Position numbers and translations under genes: made by a program | Assembly: GCA_036897095.1 (NCBI GenBank) | Contig: JAYMSP010000024.1 | Coordinates: forward strand, 1-64,000 | DNA length: 64,000 bases | Source of the DNA: Plantago elongata | Taxonomy: Eukaryota; Streptophyta; Magnoliopsida; Lamiales; Plantaginaceae | Direction: 5' to 3' | The notes under the pieces: generated by a model | The model's database searches: none | What the model was told of the DNA's origin: nothing | The model's input: only the letters and a program-made list of their open reading frames with translations | In this document: positions 22,119 to 35,087 of the stretch, piece after piece | Numbering within the stretch: position 1 is the stretch's first letter | How the letters are laid out: each line of letters opens with the position of its first letter

Positions 22119-25100
22119 ATGGATTCTATCAATCTAGTAACAGATGAATCACCTTACAAGCTCATGCTAATGGCTGCAATTCACATTCCACTATCTCACT
22201 ATTTGATAGCATTAATCTTGATTTTGACAGCGATTATGTACAAAATTCTGGAAATGCATTTTGTGCAAGACTTGTTGACAGGATTCAGGGGACAACCGGT
22301 GAGGTTGGCTTTCAATCCATCATCTGAGCTCTACCGACTTGTCGTCTCGAAATGTACTGTTCTCCATGGAAGGTGAGCAAATTTTGTCCTTTTTCTGCAA
22401 AAAGATCGGATTTTTATTTGTGTTTTGCTCGGAAATTAGTTTGTTCTTTATTGATTGGTGAATTTGGTAGGTACTTATCCACACCCTGGTTGTGTAGTCC
22501 TCACCTTCAGACCATGTTCTTGACTTATTGTGGGAATGCACCAGATGTTCCGTATAGAAGGTGAATTTTTTGTTTTTACTGTATGAATCATAGTATGATA
22601 TAGTAACATGTATAATTAATTATAAATCCAAGTAATAGACAACACGACTTCATTTTTGGCGAAAGTCTTGAAACCGTACGTCGAATCTTGTGGTATTAAG
22701 TATATTAACTGTGCTAGGTGGCTCTGATTCTGAAACTTCCATAAAAAAGACTATAAATTAAACTAGTTTATCTCGTTCCTCGAAATAAATTGTTTTTGAA
22801 GTGTTACTGATGTGAAGCAGTGTTCAGGCAGCTTTTTTCGACTGAAGATGGTGGAACGGTAGCTTTGGATTGGGTCATTAACTACGAAGGTGAATACACG
22901 TTTTCGCCTGACTTGAAGTGGTTGGCTTTCATCTTGTTAATCTGCTGAAGGGAATATTATTCATTTCTTTCAGAGTACATGATTATGTAGCTAGGATGTT
23001 ACTTATTTGCATTTTCTGATTGATGCAGGGGAGCAAGATGACAGAAATCCCATTGTGATGATTATTCCTGGCTTAGCAAGTCATGCCAATTCTTCTGTAC
23101 GGTACTTAGCTCTTCTAAACTATTTTGTTATAGTACTCTTTTTTTTGTCGCAATCACTGCAAACGAATAAGATAACTAGGATCCATGTCTTGCACTAATG
23201 GATAGAAAAAGACAATCAATAAATGATCTTCTTGTTGGTAAGAAGAGTTAAGATCAGGAGCACATATCCCTCCTTGATGTTTTTATCACATAACATGCTC
23301 CACATCATCCTATATCTTGTGTCCTTATACTGACTGATACTATTCTTATTCAGTATGTCAAACATGTTGCTTACAAGATGGCCAAGAGTGGTCGGAATGC
23401 TGTTGTGATCAATCACCGTGGACTTGGGGGTGTCTCATTAACTGTGAGTATAATTGTTTCGTTATCTGTATGGTTGTAACTGGTCATTTCAAATGATTTT
23501 CCCATTGTTAGGACCTACAAAAACAAATTGCACCTGGAGAGGAATTCCTTAGAATAGAACTGCTGATCATGCCCAACTCTTTCATTTATTGAAATGAATA
23601 TTTGAGTTCTGTCCATACTCTGAAGTTATATTTGCCATTATATGCTGTGACCTTTGTCTTATATTGCAAACAGTCTGATTGGTTTTACCATGGTGGATGG
23701 GTGGGCGACATACGGGCTGTGGTTAATCATTTTAACTCCGAGTACCCTGATGCTCCTATATTTCTTGTTGGAACAAGCATCGGAGCTAACCTGCTGGTAA
23801 ATTTTACCCTGCATGCTTTTTGAACACCTAGTTTAACTGAGAAAATTCTTATGTGGAACTCTTGAGTCGTCCAGGGACTTTATGCACTAAAAACATTTAT
23901 TCCGAATGTAAAATAACAGGTTTTCTACCTCGGCGAGGATGGAAAAGATGTTCCTATAGTTGGAGCTGCAGCAATCTGTTCTCCTTGGGACCCTTTGGTG
24001 AGTTTATTCCAGAATATAGTTACATCAATGTAATATTATCAGGGAACATGGAAGGATAATTAATTGCTGCTAATCTTCCATGATGAAACTTCTTTATTTG
24101 TCATCATTTAAGGGACAATGTTTATCTGCACTAAAGTGAGTCTACTTCCTGTATTTTCCAGTTATGCGACAGGTTTTTGAACCGTGGGTTTATACAGAAA
24201 GTTTACAGCAAAGCAATTGCCACTGGCCTAAGAGTTTATGCTAATCTGTATGTTATACTGTCTTGTCTTTTTAAGTGGTTGTATTATGGAGTAGTCATTA
24301 CACATTTACACTTGCAGTCCTGTCATCATGTTTAGTATAAATTGACTTTGGGCTGTGATACAAGCTTCTTGACCCTACTTTTGCTGATGTTAGTGAAGAC
24401 AGTGATGCTAATGGAATTTTTGCAGGCACAAAGCTGTGATTTCTCGTATTACAAACTGGGAAGGCATTGAGAAGGTATAGACTTTACAACAATTTCATTA
24501 AGACTGCTTTGTCTATCTACTGAAAAATAGAGTTCAAAGCACTACTGTATATTGGTTTCTGTATCTGAAACGGGGAATATATTGTTTGTTGCTTCGTCAT
24601 GACACTTGTTTACATATATTATGAGCTTGACTTGATATAGATGCCAAGATAGTATGTAATAGTTTCCTTGTGTGATTTGCAGACTCTTTACATTCGGGAC
24701 TTCGACAATTCTGCATTTCGCTACCTTGCCAAGTGTGAGGTAATTATGAATTGCACTTTGCTTCTTTCTCAGTTCAATTATCTTAACTGTCATGTCATTT
24801 TTTTTCCTCCAGACTGTGGATACATACTATAGGCGTGGTTGCAGCACAAACGTTTTGAGAAATGTGATGGTTCCACTTCTCTCCATTAGCGCTTTAGATG
24901 ATCCAATATGCACGAGGGAAGCTATTCCATGGGATGAGTGCCGGTACGTACAACAGCATAGTTTCGTTACACGAAAAGAAAACTTCCCCAAGACTTGTCA
25001 TGCCAATTTCACCATAAACTGCAAAATATTGGAAGGAATTTAGATATCTGACACAAATTGCAACAAGTTTGAAAGCTCTCTTGACATGATTTTTCTCAGA

Positions 25101-27318
25101 CATGTATGGTTCTATTATACTGTACGGTTATAGTAGCCAATGGAATGAATAATGAAATTTGCAGGGTGAACGATAATGTTGTCTTGGCTTCTACGGAGCA
25201 TGGAGGACACTTGCCGCTTTTTGAAGGGTTAAAAGGGAAAAATCTCTGGTAACCTTTGGATGGTCTTCTAATATAAATAGGCGAATTACAAAAGATATCT
25301 CTTAAATATTTGCGTATTTCACTTTCGCCCCTCGATCTCAAACAATTATATATAAATCCCTGCCGTTGACTGAACCGCCATCACCAGCATTTCCTCTCTC
25401 TACGTGGAATTTTCGTTTTGTCTGAATAAAGAAAAGAGAAATTAAATTTGATAATTAAAGAAAAGAAAAATTATATTAAAAAAACTCAAAAAAAATCATT
25501 TCCTTTGTTTGGCCATTGCTAGAACATAACCCCAGATAAACTGTTCTTTTTCCCCTTTTCTTCTTTGGCCTCCAGTTCGACTACTTCGTCTCATGCTCGA
25601 CTTTTGTTCCTTCTTCTTTGCATCGTTTCCTTTGTTGATCTTTTCTCCCAAATCGATTCTCAGCTTCACGCAATCTTAAATCGATTTTGCAGCCAGGAGA
25701 ATTCGCCTGGTTTTGAATTTGTTCGAGGCTAGGGATCCCAGTCCGTTTTGATTCGCCTTTCGGTATGCCTCTAGAATGACTATTGGGTGTTTGTAATTGT
25801 TACCTTGTTTCTGTCTTCGAATCCTTCTTCCCCTTTTACCCTTTTAAATTCCAGTTTGCAATGCTCTGTTTCTCTGTTGTACAATTCAGCCAGCTCTAAT
25901 TTGCCCTGTTTCGATTCGCCTTCTCGTAGTTGCTAGCTTAGCTTGTTGTTGCTGTTCCTAATTTGCTAAGTTCGGATTGAGAAATTTTCGACTCTTCTGT
26001 TTTCTGTTTCTATTCCCTTGGTCTGCTCTGTTATTGGTTTCAGTCGAGTCTTTCTTCTTCTTCGTCTCTTCTATTTCTGGTAACTCAACAAACAATAGGA
26101 GAAGGAAACTGCAACCACCGAAATTTGAAGCGAGCCGTCACCCGTCGCCCTTCACCTGACTCAAACTGGAACACGCCTAACTCGCCATTTCCAGCTCCGG
26201 AACATGACCCATCGCTCGAAGTTGAGCCACACAGCCGGTTTCCCTCCGACCAACGTACGACTCCTCATTTCCGCCTCTCTTCACCAAGAAACCCGTTTTT
26301 CTCAGCTCGCCAACCCAAGTTCGAGCTCTCTCCACCACAAAATATGTTCAAATAAAAGGAAAAAGGAAGAAAGAAAAAGGAAAAAGAAAAACAAAGGAAA
26401 AGGGAAGAAAGAAAAAGGAAAAAAGAAAAGAAAAATCATTAACCCACAAAAAGAAAAGCAAAAATGAAAATAATGGATGACATTTTCATTATTAACTCGA
26501 ACTTACCCCTCCACATCAACGCCATGTCAACACTCATTCTCCTCTTCCGTTGACTTTTGGATCTATTTGTAATTTTTGAAATCGTTTAGTACAAATTATC
26601 GGACGTCTCTGTAATAGTTTGAGATACAGGGACGAAAATGAAAAGGATCGATATTTAAGGGTATCATCTGTAATTTTCCCTATAAAAGTTGATATGTTTG
26701 TTTTGTCTAGTAGTTCAGGTGTGACTGTTGCTTTTGATCTTGTAGGTGGGTAAGGGCCGTTGATGAATTTTTCAGTGTTCTTCAGTCGAGCTCCCTTGGC
26801 AACCGCATAAAAAAGGTAAACAGTCAGTTGCTGAGTTTCATCCTCATCATAAATTTCCTACTAGACAAATGAAACACTCATCTCATCATGCACTTTGCCT
26901 AAGGCTAAACTTGAAACTATCACGGTTTGTCTGTCAGGAACACATGCCAGTTACCTCAGCCAATGCTCTAGAACCATCAAGTACTCAAGTTCCACATGTG
27001 AATATATCGTATAATGACCAGACGAATCAAAACGAGGAGGAAGATATGATTCATGCTAAAGCGATTGTCCAGGTCCAGGAGAAACAAAATGCAAAGATAG
27101 ACCTTAATACACTGAAAGATGTAGCTCGTTCCCCAGAACAGGATCCTGGGGCTGACAGGAAACGCTTAAATATGCTGTCGTGTTGGAATCAAAACTCATT
27201 GTGGATGCTAGCGTTTAGAACAATGGGCACAACTTGGCCATTTGCAGGTTTGGTCTTTGCGTTCATCTTTAGAAAAAGGTTGAAGAAGTTTTTCTCTTCA
27301 ACTTCTCTTACAAGGTGA
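22119..27318 (+). CDS. EMB8-like alpha/beta hydrolase, copy A
   Basis: Fourteen exons give 540 residues: 22119-22372, 22471-22560, 22828-22889, 23029-23096, 23354-23443, 23674-23796, 23920-23997, 24162-24247, 24426-24474, 24683-24739, 24813-24943, 25165-25248, 26746-26815, 26938-27318. The N-terminus has one membrane-spanning stretch (about 25-45). The hydrolase fold shows IPGLASH, NHRGLGGVSLT, the nucleophile Ser223 in GTSIG, Asp348/349 in SALDDP and His in TEHGGHLP (375-378). A second hydrophobic stretch lies near the C-terminus. The family (embryogenesis-associated EMB8, ABHD1/3 kin) is thought to act on lipids; the plant substrate is unknown. Intron 12 (25249-26745) carries a Mutator-type element, but the splice sites remain. 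The C-terminal exon is about 55 residues longer than in copy B. The start was chosen to match copy B. Confidence 0.88.
25280..26680. mobile_element. Non-autonomous Mutator-type (MULE) element in intron 12 of EMB8-like gene A
   Basis: About 1.4 kb with long terminal inverted repeats of about 75 bp: the left end (25280 on: AATTACA, CTTAAATAT, TTTCGCCCCT, ATCTCAAAC, ATTA) matches the reverse complement of the right end (26606-26680) at most positions. Flanks TATAAATA and TATAAAAG may be a decayed 8-bp target duplication. The inside is GC-richer than the intron, has a long Ser/Pro-rich open stretch (about 26125-26345) and then a purine-only tract. It has no transposase, so it is either a filler MULE or a Pack-MULE with a captured, unrecognised fragment. 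Confidence 0.75.
26350..26462 (+). repeat. Purine-only (GGAAA-type) low-complexity tract
   Basis: About 110 bp almost purely A and G on the plus strand, inside the intronic MULE. The Lys-rich frame read through it is a by-product of composition, not a gene. Confidence 0.8.
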
Positions 27319-28035
27319 TTCAAAAGACTGAAACATTTGGCATAAACAGTCTACATGTAGTATTATGTCTAATTCTGTGTTGATCCCTTCGAAAAAATGT
27401 CTAGAAATTATTCAGTATATCGAAGATGGTTTTATCAGAACTTTGAAATGTATTCTTGGCTTGATTCTGATATCATATTGAAATGAAAATGTTAATTTTT
27501 TAACTCTGGATGATACCTATAATATCTTATAATTTGAAACAATTGCTTATAGAAGCAATTTTTGTACCGTTTAAATATTAATTCATACTTCAGAAAATAT
27601 CAATCGGTCTTTCATGTCCTTCTTCAATGTGAATTCTTTTAAAATTTAGTATAAATTGAAATGTGATTGAGTTTATTAGTAGATTTGGTTTGGAATCTCG
27701 GAATTATTTGGTAATTCACAAAACTAAACTGATAAATTCAACCGGAGTTTTGATTAGACAATCTAGGTCATTAGATTGAGTGAGTGAAATGGTATTGGTT
27801 TGTTTATCAACATTACTTGGAGATACTGAGTTGACGATCTAGTGACAAACTGACTCGGTCATTCTCACTGCAAATATGTTTAAAGTCAGCCACCGCAATA
27901 TCAGGTTTGGTGACCGATCGTGTTGATTAGAACACTGTTCTTAGAACTCCAAAATTCAATTGGTGTAATAAGCATCTAGTCTAGTGCCTAATAGTAATAC
28001 CTACCTTACCTACTCTCTCCATGTTACAAGATTAA
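27319..28035. other. Spacer downstream of EMB8-like gene A
   Basis: 3' tail and AT-rich sequence; nothing else recognised. Confidence 0.4.
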
Positions 28036-28665
28036 GGCCACATTTCAATGGAGAGATTCATGACCCGTCGTCGTGTGTTTTTCTATAGTAGTAATACATA
28101 GTGGTCACGTCATGATATTTTTTATATTATTTTTTAATATTTCTATTTATATATTAATTATATTATAAGAGTATTTAGATTTGGAAATTAACAAATTTAC
28201 ATTTTTTAAGTGGTTTTATAATTTATTAAGGTTCAAAATTTTAAAAAAATAATTTATTTTTCTAAAAATAAATTTAATATATTATAATAGTGTTTAGAAG
28301 TCTAAATAAATAAAATTATTTTTTTAGAGGTTGTTTTACGATTTTAAATTTAAATAAGAGAGAAAATGAGTTCGAGATGGAATAATCAAAAAATAATCAA
28401 TAGTGGTCTCTAAGTAGATTCAAAGAAACGAACTTATTGATGATTTTTATTTAATTTTTTTGCATTTTCTTTTCTTTTTGAGTTTTTCATTTTTTAAATT
28501 AGACAACCTAAAAATTGTAATGAAAAGTTAAAACATAACCACAGCCACATGGCAGCAGGCTGCTGCCAAGAGACCAGAACCCGTGAAAGCTTGGCGCGCC
28601 ATTAAAGGCGCGTTGGGGAAGGGCGGTGCGCCTTTCCCACAATACTTTCCAATGACGGCTTGGCC
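28036..28665. mobile_element. PIF/Harbinger (Tourist-like) MITE
   Basis: A 630-bp stretch whose ends are imperfect inverted repeats: left GGCCACATTTCAATGGAGAG, right (reverse complement) GGCCAAGCCGTCATTGGAAAG. Both sides are flanked by TAA, the 3-bp target duplication typical of Harbinger elements. The inside is AT-rich except a GC-rich part near 28590-28630 with nested short inverted repeats. No coding capacity. Confidence 0.6.
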
Positions 28666-29621
28666 TAATCGTTTAATATTTTTGATTACTATTGATATTA
28701 CACAATCATAAAATTATTATTTATATCGAGAATAATCTGTATAACTAATTTCTAAATTATATTTCCTAGACTTTGTAATAACATAATCACTTATTTAACA
28801 TACATGTCTTATACTTAAATGTTTATGTAGAGTGTCGTGAATGGATCATTTTTCATTATATAATTTATGAATTAAATGATAAGTCTGATAATATTTTTTT
28901 CTTATATTATATTTAAGCTATAACGCTTCGGACCGGAGCCATCTTTAGTATTGACTCTAAAGCGACTACCTTCTTTACATCAGTTGAGTAGAAAATTTGC
29001 ATTAAATTACAGAAAGTTGCGTTTGCACATGTTAAATCAAGGGCGACGACTAAGGGTCTGCCCCGTGTTAAATAAGTAGATTGCTTTTGTTTATGTAAAA
29101 TGCCAACTGAGACGAAACCTGGGAAGACTTGTCTTAGTTGTCTTGACGGGCATTGTTAAAGTATATAATGGTTCCAAATAAGGGTGCTAACATTCCACAT
29201 AACTAGCTACTACTGTATGTATATTCATCATGTCGTCAACATTGGCGAGCTTAATTATTCCAATAGGTTCATGTTACTAACTTACCACTCACTTACTTTT
29301 TAGTTATTCGCTCGAGTGGTAAATAATACGTTTTGTAGCTCATCGAAATTATATTAATATTAAAATATGTTGAGCTCTTGAAAGTTTATTCCGAACATTT
29401 CAATCTTTAAGAACTCGAAACATATTTTAAAATTGAAATTTTACCCATGATCTGTTCCTGTGAGATTCCAGGAAATTGTCAGTATTGGCGGGCTTAAACT
29501 TCAATATATGATGCCATTTGCTTCTACACATACCAATCATCCCTCATCATTTCCTGAGCTAGTTTCTTGCTCTCACTACTCCTTTCCAGTTTCCAACAGG
29601 CAACATTTTCTTGCTATCAAG
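28666..29621. other. Spacer and promoter side of EMB8-like gene B
   Basis: AT-rich. Nothing recognised except the upstream region of gene B. Confidence 0.35.
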
Positions 29622-32505
29622 ATGGAAACTGTGACCTCAATGGCAGCCGAATCGCCATACAAAATGTTGCTAATGGCAGCCTTATCCCTCCCGAAATCGC
29701 ACTATCTACTAGGATCATCTTTGGCTGTCACAGTATTCATGTATAACTTTCTTGAAATGCATTTTCTGACTGATCTCTTCTCTGGATTCAAAGGCCAGCC
29801 AGTGAAATTGACTTTCGGTCCCAAAAATAAACTCTACCGGGATGTCGTTTCGAAGTGTAAAGTTCTTCATGGAAGGTATAAACAGAATCCAATACCCTGT
29901 TCTTACTTGCAGAAGTTCAAGCATTGTTTTTTACTTACATTTTTCATCTTGGGTGATGGATTATTAGGTACTTGTCGACTCCATGGTTGTGTAGTCCTCA
30001 TCTGCAAACTTTATTCTTGCATCGGTTTGGAAATCCGCCCTTTGTCAAATATTCCAGGTGAAGTCTAGGTTGACATACATTGTAAATTCGATGAATCAAT
30101 TTCCAATTGAAGTAATGATTCTTTTGTGCATTCATCAGCAAATAACTATGAATGCATTGTACTAATGTCTAGTGTGATGCATTGTTCAGGCAACTGTTTA
30201 CTACACCTGATGGTGGAACTTTAGCTTTGGATTGGATCATCAATGGCGAAGGTACTTAGTCATTCCCTTGAACATTTTTTGCTATGCTAATGTTCATTTA
30301 AGAGACACTGTTAGTCTAACGAAGCTTCAATTCTACTCATCTATCTTAATCTATATTGTTCGTACTAAATTTATGCTTACTGTTCTTAGCGAAGCAACCT
30401 GTGACTGAAGTGGAGTTTGCATTGAAGAAACACGATAAAAATCCTATCGTGATCATTATTCCTGGACTATCGAGTCATTCTCGTTCTGCTGTAAGCTCTT
30501 ATCTCATTTCTGAATTCTGATTATCCTTTCTTCAATACCCTCACTAAACAAATACCTTGTCACTAGATCTTGATACAGTACTGATACATGCTTTTATTAT
30601 GCAGTATCTCAAGCATTGCGCTGTCAAAATGGCTAAGCCAGGCAGGAACGTTGTAGTGATCAATCATCGCGGGCTTGGCGGTGTCTCATTAACTGTATGT
30701 TATTGATACTTACAATAACTGCACTTTATTTGTATTTCGTGTGCTTGTTATGGTGACTGAATACTAATAGTTACACTGAAAACAGTCCGATTGGTTCTAT
30801 CATGGTGGATGGACCGGAGACATACGTTCAGTCGTTAAGCATCTTAACGTCCAATACCCCGAAGCTCCTCTGTTTCTTATTGGAACAAGCATTGGGGCCA
30901 ATATGCTGGTATACACTTCATCTGGTCTTTACTGTTCCACTTGTTACTTTTACCTGTCAATGTGCTCATCTAAACTCTGTTCCAATACAAATGCCAGATG
31001 CAATGTTTAACATTATGCAGGAAATCTTCAGTTAGGCCAGTTATTGTGCCTGCGAAAATATTCACAGTTCGACGTGTGTTTAATTTCAGGTCTTCTACCT
31101 TGCAGAAGATGGAGAAGACGTTCCTGTAGTTGGAGCTGCATCAGTCTGTTCGCCTTGGGACCCTTTGGTTAGTCTTTTACTTGAGTGTTTGTCACCTTAA
31201 GCGAAAACCAGAAGAATACGAAATTCTGCCATGGAAGTTATTAACATCTAACTTTTGTTTCCCCTGCAATTTCCAGTTATGTGACAGGCACATGAGTCGT
31301 TACGCCAAGCAGCACTTCTACAGCAAAGCTCTTGCTGCTGGTCTGAAAGGTTATGCTAAAAAGTACGCCCAGCTCGCCTTCTTCTGTTAGTTCGGACTAC
31401 TTGTACAATTCATATGAAACAGTTTGATGCTAACTACTCTTCTTGCAGGCACAAGGATGTATTTACGCGTGTTTCGAACTGGGAAGGTATTGATAAGGTA
31501 AACTTATGCTTTATCAACAATTTTGTGAATCTGCATTCTGAAGCTACAGTCTCAAATATACCGAATAATAACAGTTCGTTTTCTTTTATCCGATCCTCAG
31601 GCGGTTTACTGTAGGGATTTCGACGATTCTGCATTTCGCCACCTTGCAAATTATGAGGTAGTGGACGAACTGTGCTTTTAGGTGTTTTTTCCTTGTCATA
31701 CATAGGTATTAGGTACTGATTGAAACGTTCCGCTTTTGCAGACAGTGGATACTTACTACAGACGCGGTTGCAGTGCCAGTGAAATAACAAAAGTCAAGGT
31801 TCCGCTTCTCTGCATCAGTGCCTTGGACGATCCAGTATGTACCAAAGAAGCTATCGGATGGGATGAGTGCCGGTATGTAGTATGATCTTCTAAGTGTGTT
31901 AATTATGGGAGGAAAGATCGCTATGGTTCAGTTCTTGAGTTGGAATCTTTCTGCTGTATATTGAGCAGATATATTTATGGTATGAATTCTTAGGTTAAAC
32001 GATAAAGTTGTCCTAGCAACCACAGAGCATGGAGGACACTTACCGTTTTTCGAAGGGTTGGGAGCGAAGAACTTTTGGTGGGTAAGAGCTGTTGATGAAT
32101 TTCTCGATGTTCTGCTCGCCAGCAAGCTAAGCAGCAGAGAAACAGAGGTGAGCAATAGCTGCTCTCTTTCATCATAAGTCACCTTCAACTATCAGAAAAG
32201 ACTCTTGATGTAGAATGATAGTGTTATGACTTTCAAGTATTTTTCAGTTCGTTCAAGTCTAAACTAACGAAACATGGCTTAAATATTAGGCTGAAAACCC
32301 AGATTCTTCAGTCGACGCTAGAGAGGAATATGTCAACGGTTCAGACGGGAGGTCTACCAAGAAACAAAACCCGAACAATGGCAAGAAACGCCACGGTAAT
32401 GCATTATTGATGATGGTTTACAAGATAATGAGAAGTACCTGGCCGTTTATGGGTTTGGCTTTTGCACTATTCTTCGGCAATCAGTTCAAGACTCCTTCAT
32501 CTTAA
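29622..32505 (+). CDS. EMB8-like alpha/beta hydrolase, copy B
   Basis: Thirteen exons give 496 residues: 29622-29875, 29968-30057, 30190-30251, 30390-30490, 30605-30694, 30786-30908, 31090-31167, 31277-31362, 31449-31497, 31601-31657, 31742-31872, 31994-32147, 32290-32505. It is the tandem paralogue of copy A: most exons have the same length and phase. Catalytic marks are conserved: Ser234 in GTSIG, ALDDP and TEHGGHLP. Differences: exon 4 is 11 codons longer; exon 12 (154 bp) equals exons 12 and 13 of copy A (84+70) joined without an intron; and the C-terminal tail is shorter. It ends in a hydrophobic stretch (TWPFMGLAFALFFG), suggesting membrane attachment. The start was chosen by alignment with copy A; an in-frame ATG also lies upstream near 29508. 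Confidence 0.88.
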
Positions 32506-33198
32506 ATACCTTCCATAAGGCAAAGCTTAATGGGAAAACATCTTGTTCTATTCTTACACATTGTAGAAAGGGAAAGTTTACTTCCTGAGATACAGAGTAA
32601 TCTTTCTTCAAGTTAGAGCATGTGAGAGTTTCTTGTATACGGACGGGTATTCAGTTTGATTCGTACTTAATACATCTCCTCGGTCTCACTCCGGTACACA
32701 GTATTTAAGAACAGAGAGAAGAAAAAAACCAATCATAGCACAAAGTACAAACTGAATGCTCAAGAAGAAGACAGAAACACATATATGCAATTGCATCATG
32801 ATTCACGCATTTATTATAGCAATATACGAATAAATCTACATTTTGTTACGAGGTGGGGAAAAAAAAAAAATTGCTAGCCTGCTTATTGTTGCTGTCTCTG
32901 TATCTATGGAATAGCTTACTCAATTCATTCCTGTGAGTACCTAATACATGTTCATACTCCAAATTGCTTCCAACTGTGATGAACAAAAGGATTCTACTCA
33001 GAACACTATCTGTTTCATTGCATTAGCACCTATAATGACTCTCGAAACCACAAACGAGCTAATGTTTATACCACCTATATTTGGTCTAAGGTACGTAAAT
33101 GTGGGTGATACGACTGCTATTCATTTGAAAGAAAGGGTAGGTTGGCCAAACGTAAATAGTTGACAGGAGAAGATAATATGCAAGCGGAGTATTAGGAT
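32506..33198. other. Convergent 3' ends of EMB8-like gene B (+) and CCDC47 (-)
   Basis: No gene seen. AT-rich with a short A-run at 32860. Confidence 0.4.
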
Positions 33199-35087
33199 CT
33201 AACTGCGAGACATCTTGACTTTAGGCATGGACTTCTTCATTTGGCGAGCGTGGTCTTTGGCCTCTTTCTTACGTAGAGCCTCGCCACTCAGTATAGACTC
33301 GGCCTCTTCCAATTTCTTTCTTTGCTCAGCTTTTCTCTTCTGCAAAGCTTCTTGCCTAGCATTCTGAAGTTCTTTGTAAATCTCTTGGGCGACCTTTGAC
33401 CTGGCTGATTCTGTTTTAGATCGAGCCTGAAGCACAAATTTCATGTCAGAAAAAGCGATAAGTTCCCTATCATATGTAACGCTTAAACACTTCATTCTCG
33501 GAAACTACATGTTCCAAAGTTACAAGTACACCTACATGTGAGCTGACTTTGTATCTTCCGATGAAATCGATGTAATATGGCACAAGTGCAACCAGACGAA
33601 CCATATCAGCCATGCGATTAGCATCAGGCAGAGCAAACTTGAATACCAGCATCTTCCTTCTTGAGCCCGAATGTTGATCAGAGAAATGCATTGAGATGAA
33701 ATCTTTTCCAAATTGCCCAAAAACTTTGTCACCAAAGACCTTCATTCATGAAATCACAAGTTAAATCACATACTCCTGTATAGTTAACAAATTAAATCTG
33801 CATCTGTAGCACACACATTAGTAGAATTGTACTCCCAACAACAACTCTACCGAATAGAGAACGGCAAGAAGCAGAAGCATAAACCATCAAGTTCTCAGCA
33901 GTTTTTGCTTCTGTTTCAGCTACCATCCTAATGAACTATATCTACATATTCTCAAAAACAGGCATGGTTGTTCATTTCGATTACTTCACAATTCAGATAC
34001 AAATGGATGTCACTATAATGTAGCATTCCAAACCAGCCAAACAAAGCAAACCAAATCAAAAACCAAGAAGTCGAGAACATGCTCTCCGAATAAATACCTG
34101 ATCAAGCACAACATCAGTAATCAAATCCCCCGCAACCTCCTTCGACTCCGCCACAACCTGCAACTCCTCCGCAACCCACTTCCTCTCACTGACAGGCCCC
34201 ACCATCACCCCAAACCTCTGCAAGTCCCTATACTCCTTATGCATCCACTTCGCCATCTTCCTCCTCGCCAACGCAAACACCACATGATCCATCGCCTCGT
34301 CATTCATATACACCTCAATCGTGATCAAATCCTTACACGGCACCACCATATTATACAATTTCGCCATCAAATCATGCCTACTCTTAAGCTCCATAGTCGC
34401 CAGCAATCCAGCGCAAAACCTCCTCCCACTACAGTAAAACTTAAACACATTGTTCCCATCCTGCAACAACAACGACGAATCCTCCGTCTCACCCACACCT
34501 AAGAAGCTAAAATTCCTATCGAAAATCATGTCCTTCGCAGCGAACTTCTTCGCCCAAGCCAAAGCCAGATTCTCATTGTGCCTCTTCCCTGTGAAGTAAT
34601 TAACAGCAAACGCAATCAGAAACGAAACGCAAACGATCTCAATCGAGTACGAAGCCAAATTCTCCGGTGCAGTTGCAACTACGTCCTCCGATTTCTCAGG
34701 TTCGGATTCAGAACCGTTTATCGAATTAGGTTCGGTTTCTGTGGTTTGATGAACCGGAAAGCCTTCGAACTCGTCTTCGTCCCAGTACTGATCGTCAAAT
34801 GACGTCGTGGAAGGGCGAGGGTTTGGAATTGGATCGGCATTGTTAGGCGTGTGATCGGGCGGTGGAGAGTTTGAAGCGATGGTGGAGAGAGAGATGGAAG
34901 GAGGAGGAGGTGTAATGGAGGGGATAGTGAAATCTTCGTCGTCTTCATCGGCGTCGAAGCCTTCGAAATTATGGGAGGTGGTGGGGGTGGCGGAGAGGTG
35001 GTGGAGGAGGAGGAGAGATAGCAGAGAAATGAAGGCGATGAGGTTTGTGTTTGGAATGAGAATACGAGATTTCTGCCTCTTCACCAT
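33199..35087 (-). CDS. CCDC47 homologue (PAT complex subunit, DUF1682)
   Basis: Three exons give 473 residues: 35087-34098, 33739-33536, 33426-33199. In animals CCDC47 is an ER membrane protein of the PAT complex that helps multi-spanning proteins fold during insertion; plants have clear homologues. Visible: a signal peptide (hydrophobic 17-33), an acidic, Pro/Ser-rich luminal stretch with FDDQYWDEDEFEGF, one membrane span at about 147-167 (EIVCVSFLIAFAVNYFTG), a cytosolic domain with LALAWAKKFA and KFYCSGRRFC, and a charged C-terminal helix (about 400-473) ending MKKSMPKVKMSRS. Length and layout match the family. The large first exon holds 70% of the protein. Confidence 0.92.

Noticed and set aside
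26125-26467. Pro/Ser-rich and Lys-rich frames in EMB8-like A intron 12
   Set aside because: They lie inside the MULE; the Lys-rich one is a purine tract. No family match, no own promoter seen.
31434-31790. 118-residue minus-strand frame in EMB8-like gene B
   Set aside because: Antisense to exons 9-11 and their introns; no motif.
34239-34502. His/Arg-rich frame on the plus strand
   Set aside because: Antisense shadow of the first CCDC47 exon.
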